From: Acanthornis magna
Lineage: Eukaryota; Chordata; Aves; Passeriformes; Acanthizidae
Direction of reading: 5' to 3'
Assembly (NCBI GenBank): GCA_036785705.1
Contig: JAWUZG010000029.1
Location: forward strand, 13,221,501-13,285,500
Length of the DNA: 64,000 bases
In this document: piece by piece, positions 11,491 to 26,559 of the stretch
How positions within the stretch are numbered: the first letter of the stretch is position 1
How the letters are laid out: the number at the start of each line of letters is the position of its first letter
Position numbers and translations under genes: made by a program
Notes under the pieces: generated by a model
The model's database searches: none
What the model was told of the DNA's origin: nothing
The model's input: the letters and a program-made list of their open reading frames with translations, nothing else

Positions 11491-13599
11491 AATACATGGT
11501 TTTTACATAAGACATTTAGAGTGGTATGCTGTATCACCAAGATCAACTATTTATGTGGTTTTAATTATTCAGAACACTGGACTCCTTCACTGATAAAAAA
11601 AGACAAGACAAAAAAGCCCAAGGTTCTACCAGCACCACACCAGTTGAAGGGCAGTTGTGACAACTATAAATTACTGCACTTCAGACTGCCAAAGGTAATA
11701 CAATAAACCAGAACCCAGAAGACTTTGAAAGACATTGTGGGGTCACTGAACAGCCCAGCAATAAAATTCAGAGCTCACTAAGTACTGATACAGGCTGCAA
11801 TCTGCACAAGCTGTACATGTCTCAATGCCTATGCTGCCAACAGAAATTAGATTCCGGCAGCCAAAGGTAAATTTACTGACAGTCACAGGAGAAAGAATGG
11901 GTTAGTTAAAAAGTGTGGCAACTTTTACCCCATTAGCTGGCTAGGAAACATGACCTTAAGGTTGGGAGGAATCTCTACATACAAAAAATTTAATTCCTGC
12001 CTTTCATAGGAAGTTCCCTTTTAGGCCTCTCCCATGTTAGTAAAGCAGGAGTCAGTATGTATGCAAATAAGTGTGAGGAATATAGTCCCAAATAGGACAA
12101 AAGCCCATCCTATCATGAATGAATTGATGAATATCCAGCTATGAATGACATATTCATTTAAACCAAGCATGGGACACCTAGAAACCTGAAGATTAATTTG
12201 TCAGAGCCATTTACCTATGTGTTGTCTTTATATTAACTCTTACTGCTGAACTGCTGCAGATAAGAAAATTTGCTTTGTTGTGAGAAAAGCCTTTTCTATT
12301 TCAAATTTGGTTTATTTTCTTTTTAATACCATATACTTTAAGTGTCTAATCATTTTCCAGTGTCATGGAAAACCCAGGAAGTCTATAGCATTAAATAATT
12401 CCCTGGAAGTTCAGGTACAGCACAACCATGCAATGTAGCTTCAGCATTGTGAAAACTCTCATGGATGGTAACTGTACTTTGGTCTGTATGGTCCAACACA
12501 GCAAATAACTAGAAATTTTCTCGGGGCTTGATCCAAGGTTCACAGAGTAAGCTATATGATCATCCTAATGTCTTCATTTAAGCTCTCATTTCAAAGCTGC
12601 TATTCATCAGTAATTTGAATTACGAAACTCCCTTACGTCAGAGAATGTTCTGTAGTTTAAAAACAAAAACCAAACCCAGATTAATCAAGAAGCAGTCTTT
12701 TCATTCTCTTTAATGTTGTTCTGCATGCTGCATGTGTTACAATAGGTTATTAGGAGTGCATTATGAAGAAAAAAGTATAAAACTGTCCTATTATTTCTTT
12801 AAATCCATAGCTAGAAGCTGAGCTTTAGAGGGCAGGCAGGCTCCTGGCAGAAATTTAACAAGTAGCAGACGTGGAAGAAAGAGACACAGATGCAGAAAGA
12901 GAGTAGATTTCAGAACAAAATTAGTTTTCTGATTCAAATAAAGTTACTTTGTTTAGCAATCAGAAAAAAAAGGCAACTATTCCAACTTTAATCAACATGT
13001 GATTCAGGGATTCACCATTTTTCCTCAGATATTGTACAGCTGCTCTGTGTAAATAGATAGAGTTCTCCTGAAATCCGTTTTCCTCAAGATTCATCTGCTT
13101 TCTGTGGCTATTGCAGTTCGTCTTCTTTTACTGACTCTGGGGTCAAGAGCTCTGGACTAAGATATCTATAGGATATGTAATTTTATATTCAAAGCCTGCT
13201 GATATTTTGGGCAGAGAATGTGAAGCTGTCACAAAGAGCCATATTATGGTCCTCAGTCACCTTTACATGTCCATAAAGAAATTTCAGAAAGAACTCACAA
13301 AGTCTTTGAATGGCATAAGAGATGTCCTATATGCTCTTGAAAAATTGGTCCTTCTGTTTTATTTGTCACTGGTTTATATTGCAGATAATTTTCCTTAAAA
13401 ATTTAGTGTTTAATGTACCACAGTAGCTGCTAATCTTGATGACTGTTTCCATGTTAGGTATAGTTCATAGTTCATAGCTTCATAGCATAATTGTACGCTA
13501 AAGAAAAGAGTGTAGTCCTTGGAATCCTTCATGTACTGACTATTAGTAATAGCAGTTACAGAAAAGAAATGAGACATCACAGAGTAAGATACAAACATA
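11491..13599. other. Non-coding sequence
   Basis: No recognisable gene or mobile element. It contains a micro-repeat near 13457-13490 (gttcatagttcatagcttcatag) and scattered homeodomain-like cores. Nothing else can be supported. Confidence 0.5.
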
Positions 13600-13985
13600 A
13601 TAAAACAGCTAAGCTAATCTTTATACAAAGATATTAAAACAAGTGTATAATGTTCATAATAATGTCAGAATAGGCAATTTTAGGTAAAATTAGTCACAAC
13701 TGTGACTAATGGGACACCTAATTTTATGTATTAAGTGGCACGAGGATTTGCAGTTATAATCTTATGATCTATTCTTAATGCAGACCAGACTTGTGATGAA
13801 TTTACAGCCCACAGGATCAACCGATTAATATGACAATTAAGATAAATGTGTTTTAATGGCATATGGCATTATCCTTATGCTGTGTAGATTTTAACAGTAT
13901 TTTTGTTTATTGTAATATTAGTGTAATGAAATTCTAGATGTTTAAGATAATTAAATGTGTTTATATCATCATATTCCCCCAAAGA
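13600..13985. promoter_or_regulatory. Candidate conserved non-coding element with inverted repeats
   Basis: AT-rich block with several homeodomain-like cores (gattaat, caattaag, aattaaatg) and a striking pair of nested inverted repeats at 13685-13726. No long frames. It is probably regulatory DNA by texture; this was not tested by alignment. Confidence 0.4.
13685..13726. repeat. Nested inverted repeats
   Basis: Perfect 10-bp arms attagtcaca (13689-13698) and tgtgactaat (13701-13710) are separated by two bases. An outer, overlapping pair taaaattag (13685-13693) and ctaatttta (13718-13726) surrounds them. The inner arms contain AP-1-like half sites (gtcac/gtgac). This may be a dimeric factor site or a chance hairpin. 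Confidence 0.85.
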
Positions 13986-16900
13986 TGAGTTAGGCATAGG
14001 CCCTCAAGATTTCTTATGAAGAAGAAAAGATTTATTAAATAACTTGAAAGTGAGACAGGCATGGCAAAGAGAAATCTTCTTTCAAATCCGTAACTCTATT
14101 ACCTGGCCCTGTGATCCACCGCTTATATGAGCATGTGAGGCATGAAGCCTTCTTCCCACTTGCCTTTTCTGCGTAAGTCAGGAGAGCTTCACAGCTTATA
14201 GAAGTGAGTGACAGAGAGGGGAAGTGCTTCAGAAGGGTGGGGATAGGGCAGAGAGAAAGGCAATATGCCACTATGAAAACAAATTAGTGGTGATGGGAAG
14301 TAATCTGCTGAAGCTTGTTCTTACAATTGATTTTGCTGTTGCACGCTACACGAGATCTCTCTCTATGTGAGCCCACGGAAGATGAGCCGTGCATCACCCA
14401 AGAAAGCTGCATGTGAAGCAGCATCATTAGACAGAAGCCAGGTCTTGACTTCAAATATCAGGGCTCTTATCCTGATTCTGCCTTTTATTGAATTGATCAT
14501 TTTGAGAAATTCAACCCATTTCCTGGTGCCTTTGTTTGTTCTTCACAGTTGCTTCTTCTGATCTTTCTTCTGGCTATTGTAATTCTGTGGAAAGTACTAT
14601 CCATCATCAGGAACTTCTGTCACGGCAGTCTGCAAAAATGTAACCTCCTACATCCCAGTCTGAAAACAGTCTCATTGAAGACGATGGGAGTTTTACATTG
14701 ATCTTGGCAGCAATCTTGTTTGCCAATAATATCATCTGTATGTATTCTTTTGAAATGTTTTGTATTGATTAACACAGTTTTTTAAAAGCACAAACAATAA
14801 ATTATTCATTTTGATTTATAAAGTAGATATAGTAAATGTTTATCACAGGGAGAGTATCTTCATACAAATCAGAATACTTAGAAAATAAGCAAAAAAACCC
14901 CAACAAATCAGCTTTTTCCTGTATTATAACTGTAATACCTTTTCTATAAACATAAAACTGGGAAGCATTCTTTCCTGAAATGCCTCAGAAAAGAGATGAG
15001 CCAGGATGGAAGCCAGGAAAGCCAGTGAATACCATAGAAGACAGTGCCTTCGTGGAGAACATTACTGTCAGCTCCCCTGCACTGAAGGCACAAGCACCTC
15101 TGATTGTTCATCATATGAGTATATTGAACAAATGGGACTAAATCTGCAGGAGTAAAATTACAAAGCTCACCAATTTTTGATAGAACTGCACATCACTTGA
15201 GGACCTAGATGAATTTGGTTCAGAGCAAAGCAATACAGACCCAGTCATTTGGAAATACTGCAAATAAGGTCCTTAAGTCATTATACCCTGCTATGAAGAA
15301 TAGCACACATTAGGGACATGGGTTATGAAAAAAAATAGGTACTGCAGTAAAATCTTAACTGCACTTAGCTGCGTCTCTCGTTGTCACTGTTTGTACGATA
15401 CTTCCTGTAGTAAACTGTATTTTCTGTGTACTGCCCTTCTCCTACCAGGAGCTGGCAGCTTTTAAGCTTGGCTGCAAGGAGGGGCAGGTACCCAGCCTTG
15501 CATACCTGAGTATCACAGCTAAAAATGGTGTGCTAATTTCCAAACCAGCAGCAGGGGAGTCATATAGCACGGCCACCAGTAAGAGCATTGCAAACTCCTA
15601 AATAGCAGAGATCTTTCCTTTTAATTGCAGTGCCTAGCAATTTTGTCAAGGGTGAGCATTTGTCCAGTGTTCCCTGTAGGCCTTTTGTCAGCTTCTGTGC
15701 ACGGTTTGTTTTGCTGATGCTCCTCAGCACAAATGATGATAGCTGCTAAAGCCATACATAGCTACACATCCATTTGAGAAAACGGGCAGAATTAAAAGCA
15801 GACAGAGTTTCAATGCCAGTCTTCTCCAAGACTTTTAGTGAACACCTGTAAGGAAGGTAGCCAACAGCTGCTTCATGCCTAGAGCAAGATGCCATGCCAG
15901 GAGTGTAAGAAAAATTAGATTTTCCAGTGATGCAGGACTTCACTCACAAAGTATGATGGTAGCACACCTTCTGGGTTGCCAAGATCTGTGATTTATGCTG
16001 TTTCCCTCTTCTCCATTTGACTCTAAAAAATAAACTACTTCAGACTTTCTTTGCCCTGCTCTTCTTCCATGTTACTGTCCTGTGTCCCATGCACCCTCCT
16101 TTCTCATTTTTCCTTCCCTCTCTCCGTATTCATGCTGGAGGGTATATCATGATGAGGTTCTCTAATCAATTGTCTGACTCATTGCCTTATGGCAGAATAT
16201 TGCCATGGCTAATGACTAATATGACTGCAGGATTTGCAAATGTCATCTTATAAGATCTTACAGACTGCTTATTAACTATTTTTTAGCCTTGCCAGGATTA
16301 GCTGTGTAGCAAAATAAAACAATGTGATTTAGCACAGTAAACTACTTTCTCAGCAGCTGATTTCTATTCGTAGGCATAGCCTAAATAAAACAGTATAGGA
16401 CAAAGTATTTCTAAACTGAGAAATGCTCCATGTATGAGCAGCTTTTCCTATGATACACAAAGTGTTTATTTGTACAGTGAGTGACCAAAAATAGTAGCTG
16501 AAACTTTCTACTTTTTGAAAGATTGCAGTTGATATTTTCATTCATGTTATGATTCATTATAAAGGAAGAAATGTGTGAAACTTCCAAGACAAATAGTTAT
16601 ATGCACTGTGTTTGTTGATTTTTATTTATGCATACAAAACACTTTTCCCTCCATGTTACAATTTTGTGATGAGCTAAGTAATGGCACAGCACCTTTTCTC
16701 TCTGCAAATCGTGTGTCCCTGAAAATGAAGCTAATATTTGCCCTTTCAGTTAAATGCAGTTATTCTATGATAACAAATCAGTTTTATTTCAGATTGACAT
16801 GAAAACAACACACTTACTTTCAATAAGAATTTTTCACACTGATAAGAATTCTCACAAAAAGCAGTAAAAATGTAGGATATACAAGGAGAATTGTAAATGA

Positions 16901-19900
16901 TTTTAAAGTCTGACAAGACACAGAGGATGCTTTGCTGCAATCCTAATGATGCCAGTCCAGTATTATTTACAGACACATATGTTAGTTCTATTATTCTTTT
17001 CTTGCCATGCTCATGGAACTACAAACATTCTCACCCATTTGCTTTTTTCAAATTCCTGCACTGGCATGAACAAAGAACTAGCTAATCACAGGATTTTGAT
17101 ACTTCCTCTAGGCAATCAACTATTACACTCCTGCAGTTTGATAATACCTAAAAATACAATAGTATTTGACCAGCTCTCTCACACAAAACTAATTTCAGCA
17201 TTGACAAATTTCCCAGATATCCATTTATAAATACTTACTGACACCTTCTTGATCAACTCATCTGGTCACACCTTGCCACTGATGGTAAAATGGCATCGAT
17301 GTGAAACAAACATCCTCAGAGATACTGTGAGAAGGGTGAAGTGCTGGAGAGTGATAGTTATTTGCTGGTGACTGTCAATGAATTAGCAAGAAGCATTATC
17401 TTGGGTATAAAAACAGAGCCTATAGCTAGGGAAGGAGATACAACATCAAACTGGGAAGTGTACTGTAAAGATTGGTGTTAGAAAACTAATGAATAATGTC
17501 ACAAGGCCTTAAACTAGCTATTCTCATTGAGACAGCTTGTTAGATCATCAAATTGCCTAGATGAGAAACCTGCTCCCATTACTTGCGTGTTTGTGGTGTC
17601 AAACCCAATTAGTGTTTCTCCAGATGAATTTTCATTCATTAGAGTTGGAGAGCCAAGTAGAAAAAAACCAAAAAACAGTGGAACTGAATTTGTTTCCCCT
17701 TCACAAGCAGTTTTCTACACGCGTAGGTGTCACAAATATGAGAAGCACGCACTGAGATTGGCTCTAGTGACTGTCACAGCTCTGTGCCTTCCCCACAGCC
17801 CCACAAGCTTTGCTTTCTCTAACACCCAGCCTCCAGCACAGAAACAGCAAGGAGTTCCACCATATTAATCTGAAAAATCCAACACAGGAGGAAAAATTCC
17901 ACCTGTCTACTCAACCAGTGCTAATTTGCTGACAGCCCTCGTCTCAGCCAAAACAGGGTATGTCCTCCATCAGTTGGCCCATGTTTTGAATTCATTCTGT
18001 GTGTGGCATTTTTCCCCCTCAAAGCTCAATATGCAAAGGTAAACCTCTGCTGACTCAGTCCTGTGGTTCCACTTCAGGATGTTCACATCAGGTTACCCTA
18101 TCTTACAGTACAATAAGAGTCACTTTGCTACTAATATTTCCCCTAATCCCAGGATCTGGGAATTTTGTCTAATCCCAGTAGAATTTTGTCAGCAGAGGTG
18201 AAATCAATGCTCTGCTGAATTCATGCCACTGATTCCACCTAAGCCTAATTTTTACAATTCATCTTTATATGAGGGTTATACAACAGCAGCTAAGTTTTAA
18301 AATTGCTTATTTCCTGTTATACTATCTTAACTTGATGTAGTGCCTTAGAAAACTGATGAAATATAAAGGCTATTCAGTTGTCTTAGTTTTTAAGAGTAAA
18401 TACAACAATAGTTGTTTTTTCTTTTAATCAACTGCAAAACTTTCCAGGTGTTGAATTTGTAGTGACATTTGCAACGTTCCTGAAGCATGATGAAGGGAAC
18501 CTGTGAATTTTAAGTAGGGATGATCAATAGGGTTTGAGAAATATTATATTAAAACGTATATCTCAAGCCCATGATCCTAACAGAGCTGACACTTAGTACA
18601 TACTCACTCATCATAATTTTTATCATTTTTCCTATTCTGTGAAAACACTACTGATCTTGTTTTGACTGTCAGCTATACAAGCAAACTATTAAGCTCCTCA
18701 TTTAATAAGATAATCATTTTATAATGGGATTTAAAACTCTAGGTGCAATGCAGTCAACATCAAACACTGGCTTAATTCTCTTGCACTAGAATTCATATTC
18801 ATCATCAGAAGGGGGTAAAGGGGTTGTTTCATTTTTAAAGCATCTGTAGCTTATGATAGCAAAGGTTCTATATTCAGGAACATGCTTTAAATTAACTTGG
18901 GGGGGTGCTGTTAAAGAAACCTACTCCCTGCAGCTGAACTGAAATTAGGTTGCTTTCTTTCAGCTTTTTAACGGACAGATAATCTGAATGTTCAGTTTTG
19001 CATCTGTTACACAATTGCTTCTTTATTCTGAGTCATTTGGTAACCTCCAAAAATAGTTCACTCTTCTTGAATTAGCTGCACAGTGCAATAGATCATGTAG
19101 ACAGGAAAGCCCATCTCCTTGCTGCTGCACAGCCAGTGTGCTACAGGGCTCGCGGATCAGCGCAGTCGCTGCAGTGTATCTTAACTCTAACAGATGTTAC
19201 TGCTGGCCTCTCTCAGAGCCGGGAGGGGAAATAAAAGAACAAGAAGCAATGGATCACAGGCCAAAACAATTGCTCGGTTTCAACAATAAAACACTATGTC
19301 CATGGAGGTGGACTAGGAGAAGAAAAAAAAAAAAAGGGTTTTTTCAGAGCAGTACCCAACGGCTAGAATAGGAGGTGATACTGTTTTTGAAATAGAGGAA
19401 CTATCTGTTTTGCACACAAACCCAAGTTTTTGATGGAGTCAGAAACTTTGAGCCCCAGGTCTCCCAGTGATGTCCTGCAAACAGTAGTCCAGGAGTGGAG
19501 AAATTAATTTATTTTCTTCTTCTGAAGTACTGTTATATTATTTGTACTCAGCAGTAAGTGTTCTTCCAGGATTATTTGCTCAGGTGAATTAAATTCTCTT
19601 TTGTTTTGCTTTTTAACTATGTGATAAGTGTTGACAATTAATTTCCAATAAAAAAATAGCCTCAGCTGGCTGGTGAGACAAGAAATGGCAGCTGGAAAAA
19701 TTTAGGAAGTCCAAATGAAAGTATGTTTTAAATATAATTTAATCAAAAGAAAAAAAAATCAATCACGAAATAAGAAAGGACTTTCAGGTGAATGACAATT
19801 TACTGTTGTCAATCCAAGCTTTGCTGAGAAAACAGACCAATTTGAGAACAAAAAACATCAATGTGTTGGAATTTCATGCATACCTTAAAAGCACTCCATG

Positions 19901-22900
19901 CAATTAATGTACCAAAGATAAAAAAAATAGTATTTTGTTGCTGCAACTTGTGGAAAATCCTAGCATTTTCCATGTAATTCTGCCGAAAAAAGAAACATAC
20001 GTGTCTCACATTCCTCTTTCAATGTTCTAAGAGGGTCACAATATTATTGGGATATAATACCATACATTTTCATTGAGAAGAAATACAAGTTATTTTCCTC
20101 ATGCATCTCAGGCCTTCCTGAAAATGTTTGTTGTTATTGTTTGATATCAGCTGCCACAAGAAAGCTTTCCCCCATCTGTTCATTTTTGCAAGGGCCCTGC
20201 CATGAACTTTCATCTCCTTTTTTTTCTATTCTTCTGTCCAAAGGGACTGTGAGATAGAAGGAATCATACTCCATTTCTATCACTTAAACCAGGAGACCCT
20301 TTTCTGCTGGGCTGAAAGAATGGATGGCTTTATCCTGGAGTGAATTAACTGCTTCCCTCCAGGACAAAGCTCAGCTATGCATTCCCTGAGAAATTTCTTC
20401 TGCCACTAGATAAAAGCCTACAAAAATAAGGTGTATCCTGGGGCTTACTGTCCTAGGGTTGAGGGGTGGGGTGATGGATTTTTTTTCACTTACTGCACTT
20501 AAATTTTCTGTAAAGGTGGGGCCATTTGCGAAATGTACACACATATGCATATGTAGAAGTCAGTGCAGCAGATCTGATTCTACCAGAATCTTACTTTTGA
20601 TCTTGAAGTGCACTGAAAAATGCACTGCAATAACTCTTTACAAGCTCTTTTGTAGCACTAAACTTGAGATATTTTTCTTTATCCATACAAATGATCAAGA
20701 TGCAAGTGCATGAATTTTGCTAACAATACCCCAAAGAATTTTGATGTCATGGTGAAGAGTATTCATTTTCTAGTGTTAAACATCCCTATTTAAATTCCAC
20801 CAGTGTTGAAATAGAGGCTCACCTGTTTACCACCAGTCAGTGCTTTTTGTACTTTTATGTCAACTCTGAGTCTTCTTATTTCTAAGGTAATTACTTTTCA
20901 CATCACATGAGAGCTTTCCTATGCTTTTATTCATTGTCATTGTTCTTTGCTGAAATACCCTCTAGACCCATAGAATCCTCTCTAAAATAAAGTGACCTGC
21001 ATTTCTATACAGGTCACTCCAGGTGAAAATTTATTTATATGTCACATAACAACATGCCAACACTTGTCTTTACTCTTCACAAGCACCTTCATAATGACTC
21101 CTAATTCATGACTTTCCTAATTAACATTTTTAACCACAAATGCCCCTTCTCTGCCTAACAATAATAACCTGCATGCTGATGTCCCTTTTTCCACCTTACT
21201 ACTATGAATGCAAAAATCCTGTAAGGTCTGTCTAGTAAACAAGAGACATCTTTTGAAAGAATGCCAAGATTTTAACATTCCACTTCAAAACAAGGCTCTC
21301 AAATACTTCAAGAAAAAGAAAAAACAAACATAAGACAAAGTGTGCACAAACCACACAAAAAGCTTGAATATTCTCCCTGGGATCTTCACAGTCGCCCAGT
21401 GAGCAGTAGCTCACTTGTGGAGGATTACAGCCTGAATCTCGCAAAGCCCTCTGATTTCCTCTCCTTCTCTCTTCTGTGAAAAGGACTAACAGATGATCAA
21501 GATGCAATTTTCTTTTTCAAGAACAGTTGTTTAACTCATTTTGCAGACCTCCTACTATTTTATTATGGGACATATATCGTAATTTCAACACAAACATTTG
21601 GAACAAATGCTTTCTAAGTCTATGTAGCCATGTATAGACATTAATATCAAACATGGGAAAGTCAATAATGCAGTAAAATTTGAGTTTAACCTTCATACAA
21701 AACACAGTTTTAAGTGAAAAAGTCAAAGTGGCCTTTTCTTAAAACAGTTTATTTCAATAATTAGAAATCAGTGACATTCTTTACATGAAGACAATACCCT
21801 TTCCTATAAATTTTGGCTGTATGCTCTGTTCTTCACTTTGTAACTTTTTCACATTACAGTTATTTATATTTTTCAATTTTTTTGTTTCATTCTGTAAAGC
21901 AAAAGGTGAAAGGAAAATTAACTCACAGCAAAGACTGAGCTCTAGTGAAGCAGTTGATTGTCTCCAGTGAGTGTTAGTGAGAAAAGTCTGTAAGCTTTCA
22001 ATTGTTTTGTGAAAACTAATCAATGCTAAATGACACTTTGAAATCTTCCATGTGCGATCATGGTGTATGTATTAGGTAACCTTCATTTAAGGCTGGGGGA
22101 ACACGTGAAACAGTGTAGAAGAAAAATTTGGCATGGATCTCTACTCCTTTATCTTATCAATTTTGTGATTTACTGTAGCATATTCTTCACCAAAGGCAGT
22201 TAGTAATACAAGTAGCAACTCATTGGAGCGTTTATAGATACATCTAAAGGTTGACACCTCCTAAAAGGATGCTCAGAGCACCAAAATGAGAGCACTTCAA
22301 ACAACCTCATTATGTTTTAGATAAAGGAATGGCTCTTGGTTTACTTTCTGATTGTCATGCTTATTGGCACAGGAGCACACTGAAAAGGCTTATAAATACA
22401 TACATGTGTGCATGCATACCTGCAAACACAGGCACAAACACGAGTTAAAAGCTTCCCCTCCTTTTCTTGCTTAATCATATCATTCCAGGCATCACACAAA
22501 CCTCTGGCACCACAGCACAGCACATAATACAGGAATGATGTTATCTTTTCTGTCCAGAAAGGAGCCCTGGTTCTGTGGATCCCTGAGCACAGTAAGCACA
22601 GAACAGAAATTCCTATTCATGGCTAGTGCTTCCAACACATGGCTGTGCAATGTCTCTGAGACATGAAACACACTGTACTGAGTGGCGTCAACAGGCAGGC
22701 AGCAGTCCTCCTAAACTCTCCATAAATCTCTGCTAACACTATCAGCCGGAGATCTTGTCATACATGTCACAAAATCTGGTCTTCTATCTCCCGCCTCAAA
22801 TGTCCTATTTCCTCTTTCAATAGAAAGTAAGCCACAGGCTTATGTAGGGTAGCACACGTTGATGTATCAGACACAGAATGAGATTTAGGAGCATGAGTCA

Positions 22901-24345
22901 TGCTGATGGGAAGTATTTCTGGGCCTGCTTGTTGATAGCCTCCTCTTTTATTATTTATCTTCTGAAGAAAAAAATTCACCATTTGTGAAACTTTACAAGA
23001 GCTTTAACTTTCATCATTCGTAAAAAGTCCAACATATTAGAAATGTTAATGATAACAGTTTTTCATATCTTTTAAATTAGCTGCTTTATCTTTAAAACAA
23101 TCTTTAGTCAGAAACATTTCCTGTACTTTCCAGAATTAAAATGTGTTCAAATTTCTGAATTAAAAATATGCAATCTGACTTGAAACTTTGATTTTTTCAC
23201 ATGTCCAACGCAGCGATACTATTTAGTCATATGCATACATTTTCAGTTAGATTCCAGCTACTGGGGGTTTTTTTAAGAATTGTGAAATGCTGGAAAATTT
23301 ACTTTTTATCCAAATCTGCCACAAAAAATGGCAGAGCCAAGAATTGACAAACTGATGAGGTATTCTGTTGTTTAACTTTATAACACACTTCTCTGGGATA
23401 TTTACTGAAAAATGCAGAAAAGCTCTCTGAAACTGTGCATCTCAGCTGGGTTTCTCCCCCTTCCATTTTGCTTCATGAGAGCAAGACAATATAAAGAAGC
23501 TATATTCAAGGATGCTGCTGAGTTATTGAACTGTCAGTTAACTTCTAAAACCTATAACCTTAGAAAATAAATCTATCAATATTTTGGCCTGCAGTAGTCG
23601 GTGTGTAAGGCTGAAGTATATCCTGCATTGTATCATAATGACTGATTCATGATTTCTTTAACAACAAAACTGTAGACATCAATACACAGTTGGCAACAGA
23701 CATACACAAAGAATAGACTTCTACAAAGAAAATTCTGCTGGGTTCTTCAATTTCTGCTGTTGTCTGGTTTCAAAATTATATCAAATAAAGGCTTAATTTA
23801 AAACAGAATATAAAATTGGACAGCTGTCCTAATAATCTCCATTACCTTACAGATAACATATTAAAATGTGAAATTGCTGCTTATTTCAGGATTTCTTTTC
23901 AGGTATTTTATACGGTACTTATTATGTACACCATTTAGTTTTATTATTTAACTAAGTCTCCCTGGAAAGTTAGCTCCTTTTTTTTTTTCCTTTTTTTTCC
24001 CAGCAGTACAAATTTCTTTCTAACTCTTTACTATCCACTTCTTTCAATTGCTCGTTGTTACTGATGTTTTCTTAGTCACAGCTTTTTCTCAGTTCATGCC
24101 AAATTCCTTTTATTTGCCTATGTAGGCTTATTACAATGTCCAGATGCTAAAATACCAACACCTTCAATTAGGAACATCTACAAAATATTTTTTTTATGTC
24201 GAAAATAACTATCCTGGCATAGTGAAAAGCAAGTTTAGGGCTCAAAAACACACATGCCAAGAAAGGGATGCATACAAATAAATGTGGTGAGATGGTAACT
24301 ACATTGAATGATAATCAGGTATTTTAAAGATTCCAGGGTATCTTG
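13986..24345. other. Gene-poor AT-rich sequence, about 10 kb
   Basis: No coding sequence, RNA gene or mobile element is recognised on either strand. The longest frames (about 113 codons at 17527-17868 plus) lack any domain signature and have poor codon texture. Minor simple sequence includes T tracts near 20220 and 23980-24000 and A runs near 19320 and 19750. Some parts, for example around 18930-19080, have homeodomain-like texture but not enough to call. Confidence 0.5.
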
Positions 24346-24861
24346 TCACCACAGATATGCCTCTTCATCTAGCCACAACCTTTTCAGAAAATAGATGTTG
24401 CATCTAGAAGAGACCTGTGAAGCAAGACACCAGGAAGAAGGGAGCAGTTGTAGGAGCCCAGCTGTGATGTAGGTGCCACATCTTGGGGGGAGGCACTTGA
24501 AAGAAGAATCACAGCTCAGAGGGGCTGAGGTTGTCATCCATGGATGTGCAGTTGGGATATGATGGAGCAATGCATGAAATTCAGCAGCAATGAACAAAAC
24601 TGTAAAGATCTGCCTGAGGGAGGCTTCACTGAGAATCCTAAACTCTCTGTGCTGAAAAAGAAGCCCCACTGTGCTTGTGTCTGAGTGAGGGGGAAAGGGC
24701 CAGGCAACTTTTCTTGGCATCTTCCATGCATTTGAAGTGGAGGAGGGACAGCTTGATTGCCAGAGACACAGAGAAGCAATTAACAACAGAGAGAGAGCAA
24801 AATGCACGTACACCTCAAATTTTTCCACCAATTTTTTAGTGCTAGGCATTTGTAATGTCAT
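24346..24861 (-). other. Unassigned 171-codon open frame, probably not a gene
   Basis: The longest minus-strand frame outside the CpG island, and somewhat more GC-rich than its surroundings. The translation is Leu/Ser/Pro/Cys-rich with no domain I recognise, and there is no promoter, splice or polyadenylation context. It overlaps an 81-codon frame in another phase. It could be a decayed, unclassified repeat or chance. I list it so that the stretch is accounted for. Confidence 0.15.
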
Positions 24862-26559
24862 TTACCAAAACACCCAAATTCTTCATTTGATAGTAAAAAC
24901 ATGTTTTTCACCTTTCTATTGTACCACATAAGTAAAATATTACTTTTCAGAAAATGACCACATTTTATTTATTTCTTTCTGTGGTGAAATGACACCTCCC
25001 ACACACACATACACACAGTCTCCTGCTATTTAGATATAGCATGCCCTAAAATGTTAATTAATACTGCAAAACTGGTTCGCCTTCCTGAGCAACTGAAAAG
25101 CATCTTAAGCTGTGATACACTCTTCTTCTTACTTTCCTTGTTCTTACTTTTAAGTGTGACTTTTCATTTCTGACTAACTTAAGCTTGCAACTCCATTATA
25201 TAATCTTTCCAGTTCCAATTAAACTCCTAATGGATGGAGGTGGCCCTCAAAGCATCATACACAGGAAAAAGGGAGCAGAGAGAATACTGTGAATGGCAGT
25301 AGTAGCATACAACTGCAGCACTTCATTTCCAGCTTACCAACTAAGAATACTTATATATTTTTACTTCTCATTGTGGCCTCTTAATTTCCAATGTAACTTT
25401 TTATTTTTAATTTACTGATTGGTACTACAATGCCATATTGTAGCACAATGACAATGAAAAATTGCACTTGCTACATGAATTATGTATGCTGGTTTCAAAA
25501 CCCCAATGAAAAAGACAGAAACAGCAAAAAATGTGCCTTGAGTGGTGATCTAAAGGTTACTTGATGTAGCTCACCAGTCTTGCCAAGAAAAGTAAGCCCC
25601 AAGGGAAAAGAGTATTGATACCAGTGGACAGGAAGCCTTAAAGATGCTCTGGAACAGAACAGCCTCCCTGAATGCTGTTCCAGCAGAAAAGAGGGGGGGA
25701 AAACTTACTACACATGAATTTCACTGCCAAGTGTCAGAGGGTGTCCAAGAAAGTTACAAATTATCTGAACTGTGTCAAAATAAAGGGTGAAAGGTGATTT
25801 CACAGAAATTGTTGATGTAAACTGGCCCTGCGCATTGCAGAACACCTTTGACTGCCTAAATGCAATCCACAGTTTACAAGCAAGGCTTACAAAAGCTGAT
25901 AGATCATAATTGCTCACTCTGCCTCCCACTTTGGGAAGACAAAGCTGTACAGGCGAGATTTTCCAGTGGAGTTCTTGAGTAGTGCCATACAGAAACCTAA
26001 TATGGGGCTGACTGAGAAGAGTGGGCCAACTCAAAAAGAGTGGGAATGAGCCAAATTTTGTGGTCTGCTATTGATACCAACCTCTGTGGCTGTAAAGTCA
26101 GAGAAATGAGAGATCCTAGACTATCCTGAGGTTGTGATAAGGACTCATAGCTAAAGGCCAGGTTTTAAAGATAACAGAAAATCCAAATCCTATTACATCC
26201 TTTGCAGTATGTGATTCCTGCTGTTAAAAAGCACTGCTTCCAATCACATGTGGAGTCTCTCACAGAAGAGCTGAAAGACCATATTCAAACCAGGCTTGGT
26301 TGTGAAAGTAACCCCCTGATGAGAAATGCTGGATCCTGTTATGATGGTAAATAATTAAGGTTAACTGAAACTAGGACTTGTTGTCTAAATTACTCAGAGA
26401 TTTAACTAGAATGGAAAAGTAACTGGGGTTTTTGTTTTCTTGTGTTTACTCAAATTTATATCATTAAGATATAAAAATATGCTGGAAAGAAGTATATCTT
26501 ATAAACTGGTCATTTTAAATCTTTTGCATGCATTCTCCCTTATTTCCAAGATAAATGTG
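24862..26559. other. Non-coding sequence
   Basis: No gene recognised. A short imperfect CA run (cacacacacatacacaca) lies at about 25000-25018. Otherwise single-copy AT-rich DNA. Confidence 0.5.

Noticed and set aside
24346..24861. 171-codon minus-strand frame as a gene
   Set aside because: No family resemblance, no promoter or splice context, and overlap with another frame. Kept only as an unassigned stretch.
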